Made by a program: the position numbers and the translations under genes
Origin: Acanthococcus lagerstroemiae
Lineage: Eukaryota; Arthropoda; Insecta; Hemiptera; Eriococcidae
DNA length: 64,000 bases
Assembly (NCBI GenBank): GCA_031841125.1
Contig: CM063108.1
Span: forward strand, 41,658,268-41,722,267
Direction of reading: 5' to 3'
Part shown: piece by piece, positions 33,533 through 44,261 of the stretch
Layout: each line of letters starts with the position of its first letter
Numbering within the stretch: the first letter of the stretch is position 1
Notes under the pieces: generated by a model
Databases searched by the model: none
The model's input: only the letters and a program-made list of their open reading frames with translations
What the model was told of the DNA's origin: nothing

Positions 33533-35290
33533 ACGTGTTTTTAAAATTTGCCGTCCCTTTTATCGCCCGAGGCTGAAACATCATCAGCCATGGGAAGTCA
33601 AGGCCTGGTTTCAATCCTTCTAACAATCGAAAATAATTTACATGGAAAATTGTTTTTTTCCAAACTTTGTTTGTCAACGGTTTTTCTTTTTTTGATCGGT
33701 TAGGGTAGTTTGTATTCAGTCTTAGTAGAAATTTATTATTTCAGTTCTTTCTAGTGATCCTGCCACCCTTTGTCAGTTTTAATAAAACACAAGAAAATTT
33801 GCAACGTTTTAGTTCGAGCGAATGAAGGAAACATATGTGCTACTCGTCCTTTTTGCTTCGTAAGGAAAAATACCTGACGTTTCCATATTGTTAACCGAAA
33901 ATTAATTTTATCGATGTGCTGAAAATTAGTTCTTATCGATTTCAATTTGCTATGGGACTGTGCTCGAAAATAAAATAGTTTGGCTTCGCAATAAAGGTCA
34001 ATGACCCCCGGGGGATGGCTTCAGAAAGGGAGCAGGAGGACCGAGAACATACAATTGGTTTTTCAGGTAGCTGAATTCAACTTCGAAGTAGTTGATATTC
34101 GTACATCAGCTTCTCAGAGTGCTACTAAAGGGAGTTGAGATCAAATAACAATCAGTCGATCGAGAAGGTGTCCTAGTTACTATTCAATAATTTAAAAAAA
34201 TTATAATTCAATTTGGATCCTTTCTGGGGCCACCAGACGATTCGGACACGAATTGGCTTCAGCGACCTTGAAAACTTGTAATAAGGTGATATCTCGAAAA
34301 AATTAACAATAGGTATTTGGTGCCAACCTCTTTTTGTGATTCCTTGGGGATGAGGCGTGAAAATTATCCGCAAATCGACTTACGAAACCTCAAAACCTTC
34401 AAGTCAGTCCGTATCTTGAGTTTCATTTTCCGCCCCTCCTCTTTTCATTTGAGATTCATCCGTTGAGGCTATTGACCCATATTTCACTTGATCAGAATCG
34501 TATAGCTTCTTGAAAATTACGAGAACAAATTTTCAACCCAATTAAACTCCATGGAAAGAAGTTTTTCAGTTAAGAATTTTTATTCAGTGTATTTATTTAT
34601 AGAAGGGTAGAAGGCATGTGACACGCGTTCCTCTTTTCCGATTAAGCAAAAACTTTACTGGATTTTTGTTTTGGTATTTTGTTGAAACTGGAGGGGGTTC
34701 CGGTAGAAATTCCGGCGTTCAAACGTGACGTTCACCTTAATATCTATACTTACATTGTCCGGAGGTGGAAAGGATTTTTCGAATTTTTTAGATACTTTTC
34801 CAAAATTGTATTTTTTCAAACAAGAAACACTTTTAAGTAAATCAGTAACATTTTATGGTACTTACGCCTTAAGATGAGAATGTTTGGATGCAATAGAGTA
34901 TATTGAGAAATTTGTATACTGTAAGTAGGGTTTAGACTTGGTTTTGTGGTATAAGACTGAAATTCAAATATTTTAACTTTTACTGGTTGCTTTTTTATGC
35001 CTTTTGGCTTCCCAGTCCCCCTCTCCCACCGGAATCACCCCACATCATACCATCTGCTCGGAAGGAGGCACTACTACTGATAACCTATACAGCCTGAAAT
35101 TTCAGAAACTCTCATAAAAATGAGAAAAATTACATTCAAGGGGTAAAGGAAAGGATGTGGGTTTTCACGTTGATTATGATTACAGATCTGACTCCAGAGT
35201 TTTCTAACACCATTTTATTACTAACGGATGATTTTTGTATGAAATATTAGGACTTACAGGTTTTGATTCAGCGCCCGTTTAACCATACGG
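33533..35290. other. non-coding, nothing recognised
   Basis: AT-rich DNA with no recognised gene or clear repeat. Confidence 0.45.
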
Positions 35291-35296
35291 ACTGAC

Positions 35297-35436
35297 TAGG
35301 CTATAGCCCAGACCGACAAAATGTGTGGCCCTAAAGAAACAACAAAAAACAATTACCTCAATTTGGCGGAAGGGGGTGTAAAAAAAAGAAGACGACAAAA
35401 ATACTGCAGCCCAGAAAGTACTTAAAACCGGCCCTG
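35297..35436. mobile_element. MITE, CAGGGCCGG family (copy 2)
   Basis: It ends AAAGTACTTAAAACCGGCCCTG-like and contains GACGACAAAAATACTGCAGC. Just outside, CGCCCGTTTAACCATACGG (about 35270) and CGCCCGTTAAACCATGTCA (about 35449) form a diverged direct repeat that may reflect the insertion. Confidence 0.6.
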
Positions 35437-35544
35437 GCCCGCCGGCAACCGCCCGTTAAACCATGTCAATCGTCGATTTTGAGTCGACTGGAATTCTTAG
35501 GGGTAATTTCGACCTGAAATCGACTGAAATGAGACGTCGAAATG

Positions 35545-35960
35545 GAATTAATTTTTCTACTAAATCGACTCTGCTAATTGACGTCGACTTCGAATCGTAA
35601 TGCAGTCGAATTTCGAACTATTCAATGCGACTCAATTTCCACTCCATTTCACGGTCGAATTCAAGTCGAAATGTAGTCGAATTTAAAGTCATACGTGCTG
35701 CTCAATATCTACTTGATCTCGCCGTTGACTTGAAATCGAATGTCAGTCAAATTTAAAACCATACCGTGCTACTGAATTTCTACTTTATTTCGCCGTCGAC
35801 GTAAAGTCGAAAGTCAATTGAATTTGAAACCATACTGTGCTATACTTAATTTTGCCATCGACTTAAAGTCGAAATGCAGTTGAATGAAAAACCATACCAC
35901 CTACTACTTCATTTCTACTCCATTCTCTTGTCGACTTCGAATCGTCAAAAATTCTGAAGC
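35545..35960. repeat. tandem array, about 62-71 bp unit, rich in TCGA
   Basis: Units begin ATACGTGCTG (35691), ATACCGTGCT (35761), ATACTGTGCT (35832) and ATACCACCTA (35894), giving periods of 70, 71 and 62. One more diverged unit lies upstream. Each unit holds CGACTTAAAGTCGA or a variant, a short palindrome, plus GCAGTTGAATTT-like words. Non-coding. Confidence 0.8.
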
Positions 35961-36122
35961 GTCATCAACTCATTATCAATGTCGACCGAATATTGAGTCG
36001 ATGTCGACGTTTATATGTAGTTGATTTTTGGTAGATTACTCAGTCAAGTCAAATTTATGTCAGCTGGTTCATAGATTCTCAAATGCTTTTCAGGCAGTGG
36101 GGATGGTGGTGGGCATACTGGT

Positions 36123-36670
36123 TTGCTGGTGGCAGTGGGTAACCTTATTGAGTTTAATTTTGAAAAACTTCTAATGAAAACCTTCTTGAAAAAGAAAAAT
36201 ATGGATAAAAATAAAAAACTACTTTGGCACTATCAAAATGTAAGGAGGCTGAGGACTAAGGTCGAACAATTCTACATTAATAATGAAGCAAACTCATACG
36301 ATATAATTGCATTAACCGAGACATGGCTACATGGGGGCATACAAAGTGGGAAGCTTTCTGATAATTTCGAAAATACAGGGTCCAGACTATTGGGGTTATT
36401 ATACGTGGGGGTGGGGTTATGTTAGTTATCAGGAAGCATCTTTGGGTTGAAGTAGTTACTTCACTGGAAGCTGAGGAAATTTCCTGCGAACAAATTTGGA
36501 TTAGAATACATACGCCAAATCATATTTAGCTGTACATAGGTTTATTTTATCCCCCCCCCCCTCCCGGGATCGGGTGGGTAGGAGTATTCACTAATTTTCA
36601 AAAAACTTACCTCGTACGGTTTAGTAAATAATGACTTACTCTTACTAGGGGATTTCAACCTACCATTAGG
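36123..36670 (+). pseudogene. LINE endonuclease (APE-type) N-terminal fragment
   Basis: HYQNVRRLRTKVEQFYINNE, then SYDIIALTETWLHGGIQSG (about 36226-36345), is the start of an apurinic-type endonuclease domain of CR1/Jockey-like LINEs: the Asn of QNVR and the Glu of TETWL are metal-site residues. After a frame change near 36390, EQIWIRIHTP and LYIG-like sequence follow. NNDLLLLGDFNLP with the conserved GDFN ends the match at about 36670. A C-run (36551-36562) lies inside. RT is absent. It could be from the same family as 21310-22903, but no overlap allows a test. Confidence 0.8.
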
Positions 36671-37269
36671 GGAAGGGTGGGTACAGTGTTACAATGAGTA
36701 CATTTTTTACTTACTTTTTTTTGGTGGTGGCAAAACTGATTTGTACCTTACACAAGTATGTACTCATGGTTAAAAAAAGAGATTTCAAAAGCAGTTTGGA
36801 CGGTAGTTATTGCCAAATTTAATTTCTAAGCCATTTTTGAAAAAAAAATAATAATAATTTTTCAGATCGACATTCTTCCAAAGACAGAAATATAAAATTA
36901 AAAACGAATACGTAGGCTGATAGGTATCTTTCTTAACTCCATTTTCGTTTAAAAAAACATAAATAGTAGCTCGATGGTACAGTGTTACAATCTAAATTGT
37001 TTTATATGTTCTAATGATTTCTGGGTTATTATCAATTGGAAATTACTTTTTACAAGTTTCAAACTTCTTCGGATGTGAATGTACTTGTTTTGAAGAATTT
37101 TTTGTAAGTCTAAGGTAAAAATCGAATTGTTTAACACGTGTATAATTGGTAGATTTTATAATGTAGACAAATTTTAATCGTATCAATATAATTTTCGTTT
37201 TTTCAGATGGTCAGAAAAAAGAAAACGGACAGAAATAGCAGTCGGTGTCTTGTCAACAAATGAAAATCG
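36671..37269. other. non-coding, nothing recognised
   Basis: The LINE match ends abruptly at TTAGGGGAAGGG. GGTACAGTGTTACAAT occurs twice (about 36689 and 36976). No gene. Confidence 0.45.
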
Positions 37270-37739
37270 CCGTATTTTTCTTTCGCTCTCACCTTAAGTC
37301 TTCATATGCAAATTCAAATATACGTAATTGGTGGGAGGGCTCCAACATTCTCCTGGGGCATACCACAAGTAAGGCGGCAAAAGTGTTTCAGTCTCCAGTA
37401 GTAGGTCCGAGCCTAATCTAGAATTTTCTAACTTCTGCGATAGGTAGAGAGAAGAAAGATAATTTATGCACAGGGAAAAGTGAGTTGAGAGTCAATCAAA
37501 AGGAATAACTTTATTTACAAAGAGCACAAAATATTTACACATACACCCGAGTTCTAAGGCAAATCTCATTTCTGATTTAAATAGAATAAAAGGTCTGACC
37601 TATTGTTTCAAAAGCAACCCTGAAAAGTTAACTTCGTTGAGTTACTGTTCCTTCCACTACCACCCAATCCTACTATAGAGAAATATGGTAAAATGTCATA
37701 AATTTAGGACTGTCCTTTTTTTCTGATGCCGAGTTTTAA
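37270..37739. repeat. inverted-repeat arm 2 (partner 33065-33532)
   Basis: Reverse-complement match to arm 1 over its whole length, with scattered substitutions and small indels. Confidence 0.75.
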
Positions 37740-38152
37740 CGAACCTTAAAATATATCAAAAATAATAAGCAAGAAAATGTACTGAAGAATGTTGGAGGAA
37801 GATCTCCCCAAACAGAACCGGCAATTTAGAATTTGTTCATGTGGAGCAAGATTTTCTCTCAAGAAGGGGGCAAAAACAACAAAAAAGTAAGGTTTTGTAA
37901 TTTTTATGACTAAAGGAGGGCGGATACTCTTTAAAAATAAGCCGAGTACCTCGTTCACAAGAGCGCTTGAAAAACTGAATGTTTATTTTGTACTTGTATA
38001 TATATTTTTAAACAAATATTAACGATGAAAGAAGTTTTTAAAATGAATGAAAAAACAAACAAATGCTAAAAGCGTATAAAGTCATTTTTTGCCGTAAATG
38101 TAGCGATTCGTACTTTATTAGCAGAGATACATTCATTGAGTAATGATGTGGT
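37740..38152. other. non-coding, nothing recognised
   Basis: AT-rich; no recognised gene. Confidence 0.45.
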
Positions 38153-38262
38153 GGGACGTATGGCGATGCACGCATGCCAAAGTGGCCCCTATGACACCGC
38201 ACCCCCGGCCACAGGAACTATCCTTTCGAGCATCGCGTCAGTGACCGGAGGGATTCATTGAG
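38153..38262 (-). mobile_element. R1-like LINE 3' UTR fragment
   Basis: GTGGGACGTATGGCGATGCA, CGCATGCCAAAGTGGCCCCT and CACCGCACCCCCGGCC are the reverse complement of the shared 3' block at 12.68-12.77 kb. Only this end is present. Confidence 0.7.
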
Positions 38263-39249
38263 TAATAGATTATAGTCTATTTTATTCATATAATCCGAAT
38301 GAATATTTAAATTTGCAACATGGTTCAATCTTTCTTGCTTTAGGGTCGAAGTTTCTTCAGCAGCGGAAGCTTCTAAATCGAAGTTCATTCGCTTGTTCAA
38401 TTTTACTATGACAATTTAATCGCTAAACATGTTAAATATCTTACTCATTTAATTTAAAATCCCAAAAGGCAAAAGAACTTATGAAGCGTTAAAACTGAAA
38501 GAAATAATGAAATTAAGGTTACACGTGATATGAGAAACTAAATAATACACTTGACCCTAACATGAGTGTGATCAGCTGATAAACGCGTTGAGGAACGACA
38601 TGTTATTTATTATTGAAAATCAGTCACAGACAATTTTATGCGGACAACCTAATACGCGTTATCAAAAATCAAACTGATGATGCGGTGTTACCAACAGAAT
38701 TGAAATTTCAGGTTAAAGAAAGCTTGAAAAGTTGAAAGTGAGAAAATCTGATATCTCAACTTATTTAATTGATAAGTTTTCATTTTGAAATATTTTCGGA
38801 ATTTTCTCGTGTGGAGCAAAAAACACTTCGTTTAGATTTCCGTGTGGACCACATGCACCAGTGCATAGGGCACCCTCTCCTCCCTCCCTCGTTATAGTAG
38901 GTATATGGATTGGAATTATTTACATAAATGAAAGATAGCTGGGAAGAAAATTGATATGATTAAAATGCTGTGATATCAAAATAATAATAAATAAATAAAT
39001 AAATAAAAAAAAAAAAAAAAAAAGATTACCGTAAATGTGCGGATAGAGAACTCGAGGAATTGTAAATTAAGTTGCCGACCCTGTCCCCAAAAATTTTTTT
39101 TCGTATTTCAAAATTTAAATTCCTTGAAGAAAGTGGCTCAGCAGGTGGAGAAAAGAGAAATAGGAAGATGGACGCTGTTGCTACCTGTATTATTTACTCT
39201 CATAACTTTTTCTTATTGCTTGACAAGTTTGAAAATGTTTATTAGCTGA
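38263..39249. other. non-coding with an AATA/A-rich tract (38985-39022)
   Basis: No gene recognised. The simple-sequence tract AATAATAATAAATAAATAAA runs into a long A-run. Confidence 0.45.
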
Positions 39250-39415
39250 ATAGGTCGAAGTCTGAGTTGTCAAAATTGAAAAAGTGAAAAAATTTCTCAT
39301 TTTCATCTCGGCGAAATTAAAATCCCGTCAGCTCGATGGAGGAGTGCCTCCTGCAACGTCTTCCAGAGTTGTTCAATTTAGTAAAATTAACCCTTACTTA
39401 GAAAAATTGGAATGG
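39250..39415 (-). repeat. dispersed repeat, inverted copy of 31189-31390
   Basis: Matches the reverse complement of the 31.2 kb copy across GGTCGAAGTCTGAGTTGTCA to TCTAAGTAAGGG/TTCCATTCC-type sequence. It abuts the 3' end of the Jockey-like fragment. Confidence 0.65.
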
Positions 39416-39671
39416 AATACGAGGTATAAGAGTTAAAAAGGAGACTGGGGTGTAAGGTAGTGGCAGAAGAGTGAACGTATTGGCTGATTTTTCACTGTTG
39501 ACTCGTACTTTCCATTTCTGTTCCCATTTTACAAGATCATCAAGTGATAGTTGGAGATTCGACACTGCAGTATTATTGTCAGAAAATGACAAGATTGCAG
39601 TGTTTTCAGCAAACGTAGCTAGCACTGAATTAGATGGTTTTGGCAAACCTCCTGTACACAGGGCGTAAAGT

Positions 39672-40578
39672 TGACGTAAATTTGTAAACCTGAAGAGGAT
39701 TCTGGATCGTTTAAACCTAGAGGGAGTTACGTCAATACTAAAGGGAAAGGCCCTGTCTAACATTAGATTCAATACAGAAAACGTTAACTAGAAAAAATCG
39801 AAATTTTGAGTATAACTTAAATTTATTAAAAATAAAAAATTAACGTTTTAAAAGAAAAAGTACAAAGAGTAAAATTAATAAGTTTCTTCTCTACACGGTC
39901 GGCTCGGCTTCGGGATCCGGACTTCTATCAATTATTGGATTCGGACCTAACGACAAACATAAAACAAACGTTTGTCGTCAGTCTAAGAAATAACGAAAAG
40001 GAGAAAAGGATTCGGCCCCATTGGGCGAACGTTCGAGTTTTTCGAACGGAATTCTAGCTTGAATTCTACAGGCCCCAAAGGGCGAATGTTCGAGGAAATC
40101 GAACGGAATTCCACGAGGAATTCAAATTATTACGATCGACGCGAATTTGCATCGATAATTTCAACTAAAATTTTGTTGACTGGTGATGATGACTTTGGCA
40201 AAACTTGTCTGAACCGAATTACGTAAATACGAGAACTACACGTTCTAGATTTCTTAGATGTCAATACATTTACTGACTACTGACCTGTATATCCATAACT
40301 TCTACTTCCTCGTCGGTCATAACTTCCAAAGTTCGGCACGGAATTCGCGTACTATATACCATGTAACTCAAGAAAGCAACTGACCGGAGAGGCTCGATGT
40401 AAGCTTAAACGAAGACGTTACTTTCCCTTGCTAAGCACAGCCAATTATTTTTCCCACCCTCAGATCTATATACCAGCCAAATATTTTCACCATCACCGTC
40501 AACCTGACGTATTCTTCAACGAAGTGAAGGAAACGTGAACGGAGTAGTTGAAGTCGAAAATTTGAGAAATTTTCGACA
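39672..40578. mobile_element. 907 bp LTR-like insert (solo LTR candidate) in a Jockey RT
   Basis: It begins TGACGTAAATTTG and ends in CGACA. Read inversely, it begins TGTCGAAAATTTC, so the ends are TG...CA with a short imperfect inverted repeat. AAAGT is duplicated at 39667-39671 and 40579-40583, the 5-bp duplication typical of LTR retrotransposons. No gag/pol sequence is present, so a solo LTR from recombination is the simplest reading; a short non-autonomous element is the alternative. A TATATA-containing stretch (CTATATACCATG, about 40352) could be a promoter but is not oriented by other evidence. Orientation is unknown. Confidence 0.75.
40014..40127. repeat. 57 bp two-unit tandem duplication inside the LTR-like insert
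   Basis: GGCCCCATTGGGCGAACGTT at 40014 and GGCCCCAAAGGGCGAATGTT at 40071 start two units. Each also contains ATCGAACGGAATTC or a variant and a closing GAATTC. Such short internal tandem copies are common in LTR U3 regions. Confidence 0.75.
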
Positions 40579-40829
40579 AAAGTAATGGTCCAAGAACACT
40601 ATCTTGTGGTACGCCTGCAGTGATTGTCAATACGTTTTACCAATCTCTTGCGCCATTGCTGTCAACAGCGATAGTGGAACGCTATGGAGTAATGGTAATG
40701 TATTTTCGCAACTGCCCAATCAACAAAACTTGTCCACATTTTGGGCAATCTGTAGGGGGCAGAGAGCAAGCTTATTATGTCGCAAACAGAAGGTTTCCAG
40801 ACAGAGTGAGTTGTATCACAAAGTGATAG

Positions 40830-42210
40830 ACTTACGCTGCCGCGTATTAAAAGCTGAATGAAAGCAACCGATAGTTTTGCTTTAATGCCGTCGACTTCGG
40901 GAAATATATAGGCCGCTTCGAGTGCTCCACACCGTAACCCTCGCGATCAACGTGACATTTCGCCGATGACTTTTTAAAATTCAACGCGTTACCTTTCCGA
41001 TAAGCCGCACGAGGTGGACGTCGATAGCCGAGACCCAGACCACCTTCGCTTAAAAGGCATTAAATGCCGCCCGTTTCAGCGCTCGAGAGGCGGCGGCTCG
41101 CTGCCGTTTTTATCGCCGTTGCGCCGTCGCCATATTCAGAAGCGAAATAAAACCGATAATTTTTGTTTTAATTAAATAAACATGTTACCTATCCGCGTTA
41201 ATATAGCTTAATATTAAAAAAATATACGTACGAGAGAAAAAAACTGATAACGAGATCAATCGTGACCAATTAAAAACGTTAACGATATAATCGGGGCAAC
41301 CGCTGAATATTTCTGTCGAATGGAATGTTCGTAAAATGAGAAGAAAAGAAAAAAAAAAAAGAAACGAATAAATAAAGCGTAAAAAATGAAGGGCGTTTAA
41401 ATTTAATTATTATTTAACGGGTTCGGCCGACGTTTTACAAAATACCCGGCTAACGCAATTAAAACGCAGAAAGCGACTATTTCGCGTGTATTTTCGCGCC
41501 GCGGACTATGGCGATCGCGGCCGCAGGTTGATGATGCTGCCATTGCCACACCAGCGACCATCAAGAGCTGACCAAAGACAACGCAGGGCAGACTGACGGC
41601 GTCCATTGGCTGACGTTGCACCGTAAGATCGCAATAGTCAACTACGGAGCGCGTTTAGTGAATAATTAATGGCAATGACAGTTGATTAGCATGTTGAAAG
41701 AGGAGATCACGCCGTGCGAAATTACCGTTGCGGGTGGATAAGGCAGGGGACGCGGTACGGGCAGCGGTTTACGGCCGTCGCAGCGCAGGTCACCTAAATG
41801 TGGCGCATTCAATCGCGACCAGAAATAACGGGCTCGTTAGGACGAAATTTCATCGAGTTGACTGGCCGATTTAGTTGGACCAATGTACCTTTTCCTCGGG
41901 CCATAGAGTTTTACCTGTTGCGTCGAAACAACGCCAGTCTTTGCAGTTCAGGGAATTCCGTACGGCTTAACGCTTGACTGTCGTACAGGTTCTACCGCTG
42001 CGACTGTAGCGTTACGAATGCCACCACGTATTGTAACATTTTTGTTGAAGACATACAAGAAAATGCCCGCAGAGATCAGTGCTAGGTGAAGAGGTCTAAG
42101 ACAGCCCTAACAGCTTCCCCGACGTCTCTGAAGTATGCTCGAAAGGGCGGATTCCAGGGCTCGGGTTGGGAGCAAATTAAAGAAGAAGGGTCCCCAACAA
42201 ATTGAATAGG
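40830..42210. other. GC-richer low-repeat island, no gene recognised
   Basis: CpG-rich unique sequence. It contains TAATTAATGGCAATGACAGTTGATTAG (about 41661-41690), which combines homeodomain- and Meis/TALE-like cores, plus TTAATTAAATAAAC and TGGAATGT. No supported reading frame. A cis-regulatory role is inference. Confidence 0.35.
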
Positions 42211-42214
42211 TCAA

Positions 42215-42330
42215 CTCGCGCGGACCGCTCGACCAATGAAAATAATAATCGAATAAAACTGATCGCCCAATAGAACTGATCAATCAATAAATTTGATCAA
42301 CGAGTTAAATTGATTCGCCAATAAAATTGA
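42215..42330. repeat. 17-bp minisatellite, outlying block
   Basis: Units such as CAATAAATTTGATCAAC, GAGTTAAATTGATTCGC and CAATAAAATTGAAGTAC are 17 bp long and belong to the same consensus as the main array at 44262-45420. Confidence 0.75.
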
Positions 42331-42959
42331 AGTACAAGCAAAATATCACATTTAAACAAGCAGCTCTGCTGCTCGAAGAGGGTCGGCTCACGGCTGGTAC
42401 TCTGTACAACTGGACGCTAAGAAACAAAAAGCGACCAAGCGACATTTGTTGATAAAATGAGTTATTGTTATTAGTATCCTTGGAAAGACTTAAAAAGCGG
42501 ATTTTTTTAAAATTGGGGTTCCCGATACGAAAATGCGTATCCACGTTGAAAAAAGCTTATCAGTAGATGCTATGTCATATAGTCTCTGTGGGACTCTTGA
42601 ATTTTGAATCACGTGTTTTCGAAAAACAGATGTTTATAGTTCTTTAAGTCATTTACTTCAGGTGCCGTGGCATTTCCGAAAATCTTAATACTCGTATTAT
42701 TCTTCCTGCGTTACAGACAAAGGGCGAATTTTCATTGGAATGGAAGTTTATAATTTGAATACGCATATAGATGCTATTGGGACGTAAACCTACGTTGCAT
42801 GTGTTGGCAGCACTGTCAGTATGTTCATTGTATTCTTATCACTTTGGGGTGTAATTTAGCGAATAGATCACCCCAAACTGATAACAATATACGTAAAACG
42901 TTTGCCTATGGTAGCTCTACCTAGGTGAGGTTTAAACCGCAATCAAGACATGTTAACGA
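42331..42959. other. non-coding, nothing recognised
   Basis: No gene or clear repeat recognised. Confidence 0.45.
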
Positions 42960-43870
42960 GCAGGCAATTTTAAACAGCTACAACAAGGCTTCATCCTTCG
43001 AAACCTCAAACAGAATATCAAAACTACCAAAATACTTGACTGTGTTCAGGAAACATGATTCATATGCCATTGTTTATTTGAAAATTTACTGATAAGGGCG
43101 AGCGTACTGCAGAAACAGATACGTTACGGGAATCGCAATGAACATGTTTTATTTCAGGGGCGTAGCCACGGGGGGGGGTCTGAACCCCCTGGCATCAACT
43201 GAAAAAGTGAAAACATTAAAATTTATTCTGATAATCGTAAGTATTACACATGTAATGTTGTAAAAGTGAAACTAACCCCCCCCCCCCCTTCATAACAAGT
43301 CCAGCTACGCTACTGTTTCATTTGATCTAGACTTAAGCTAGAATCATAAAACATAAAGTCGTAGAATTCGTACAGCAGAATCTGAAACGTAATATTCAAA
43401 AACGCTTACAAATTACAAAATAGTTACCTAAAATGCTGGAAAATTAGGAAAACGATAAACCTTCGCGTCGTAGAACGTGGATTGATAATGTATTATGTAA
43501 AATGTAGAAGTAGAACCGCAATATAAGATCAAGATCAATGAGCTATACTATAGAAGGAGAAAAAAATATAAAATAAAATAAAAAAAACGAAGAAGAAAAA
43601 AGTTATTGTAAGAGACTCATTGCCGACCCTAATAAAATCAAAATTGTTGCTTATAATTCTTTTCCTTTTTTTTTTTCCAAGTAATTAATTTTTCGAAAAG
43701 AAAGCGCCACTGAACTGAACTGTGACTCAGATTCGCTCAGATCGATACATCTGAAATGACACACCACTGAACTGAACTGAACTAGAACGGATGAGAAGAG
43801 AAGAGAAAAAAAGCGATTGCAATAGGCTCGGCTACTCGTAGCCGATCCTAAACAAATTAAAGTGAATAAA
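42960..43870 (+). repeat. dispersed repeat, second copy of 32275-33085, carrying a MITE
   Basis: In-order matches to the 32.3 kb copy on both sides of the MITE at 43155-43315. The second palindrome CGGCTACTCGTAGCCG is at 43829-43844. Confidence 0.65.
43155..43315. mobile_element. hAT-type MITE, CAGGGGCGTAGCC ends, 8-bp duplication
   Basis: The 161 bp element starts CAGGGGCGTAGCCACGG and ends CCAGCTACGCTACTG. Flanks TTTTATTT (43147-43154) and TTTCATTT (43316-43323) match at 7 of 8. Terminal G- and C-runs are typical of this MITE group. It sits inside a duplicated repeat whose other copy (32.3-33.1 kb) has no such MITE. Confidence 0.8.
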
Positions 43871-43899
43871 TTAACGATATAAACCAACTAAAAAAAATG

Positions 43900-44261
43900 A
43901 AAATTACTATTTTTATAGAAAAACAACTACATTTAATTTTGAAAATTTTTGGAGGAAATTTTTTTAGAACACTACAGTACCAAGACCTAATGGATACAGA
44001 TTATATTTTCATACAAATTCAAATTCCATCTCGAAATTGAGTTAGATTGGATTTTTGAATAATTCTCTCATCAAATTTTGTGAGCGTATCTCGACAACAG
44101 GTTTCTTCGACAAATTTGAACAATGGATTCGAACTCATGGACCGGAACTGAGTCGGAATAATTGGTCATGCTAATATTTTTTACTGAAAAATTTAGAATC
44201 ATCAGAGAACTTCGGTAAATAGTTCCTGAGGAATGCCGCGGAAATGTTCTATTTGTTCCAA
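43900..44261 (+). repeat. higher-order repeat, unique part, copy 1
   Basis: GAACACTACAGTACCAAGAC, ATCTCGAAATTGAGTTA, GCGTATCTCGACAACAG, TGGATTCGAACTCA and GAGGAATGCCGCGGAAAT recur in the same order and orientation at 45500-45858. Each copy runs straight into 17-bp minisatellite sequence. Confidence 0.75.

Larger units (their letters stand above)
39430..40735 (-). pseudogene. Jockey-like LINE RT fragment, split by a 907 bp insertion
   Basis: On the minus strand, the upstream piece has ITAGVPQDSVLGP (40586-40615 for GVPQDSVLGP), the RT block preceding the active site. The downstream piece (39430-39671) has LYALCTGGLPKPSNSVLATF, a box reading FAEN at 39602-39613 where FADD is expected, then LDDLVKWEQKWKVRVNSEKS. 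These are Jockey-style motifs. Between the two lies an insert with TG...CA ends and AAAGT on both sides. Setting the insert and one AAAGT copy aside puts both pieces in one frame at the point expected for RT. The catalytic box was therefore mutated independently of the insertion, and the element is dead. Confidence 0.85.

Noticed and set aside
36671..37260. GGTACAGTGTTACAAT pair considered as transposon ends
   Set aside because: The two copies are in the same orientation, no inverted partner exists, and the flanks show no duplication.
40014..40127. 57-bp duplication considered as an independent element
   Set aside because: It is only two adjacent copies inside the LTR-like insert and is better read as an internal duplication.
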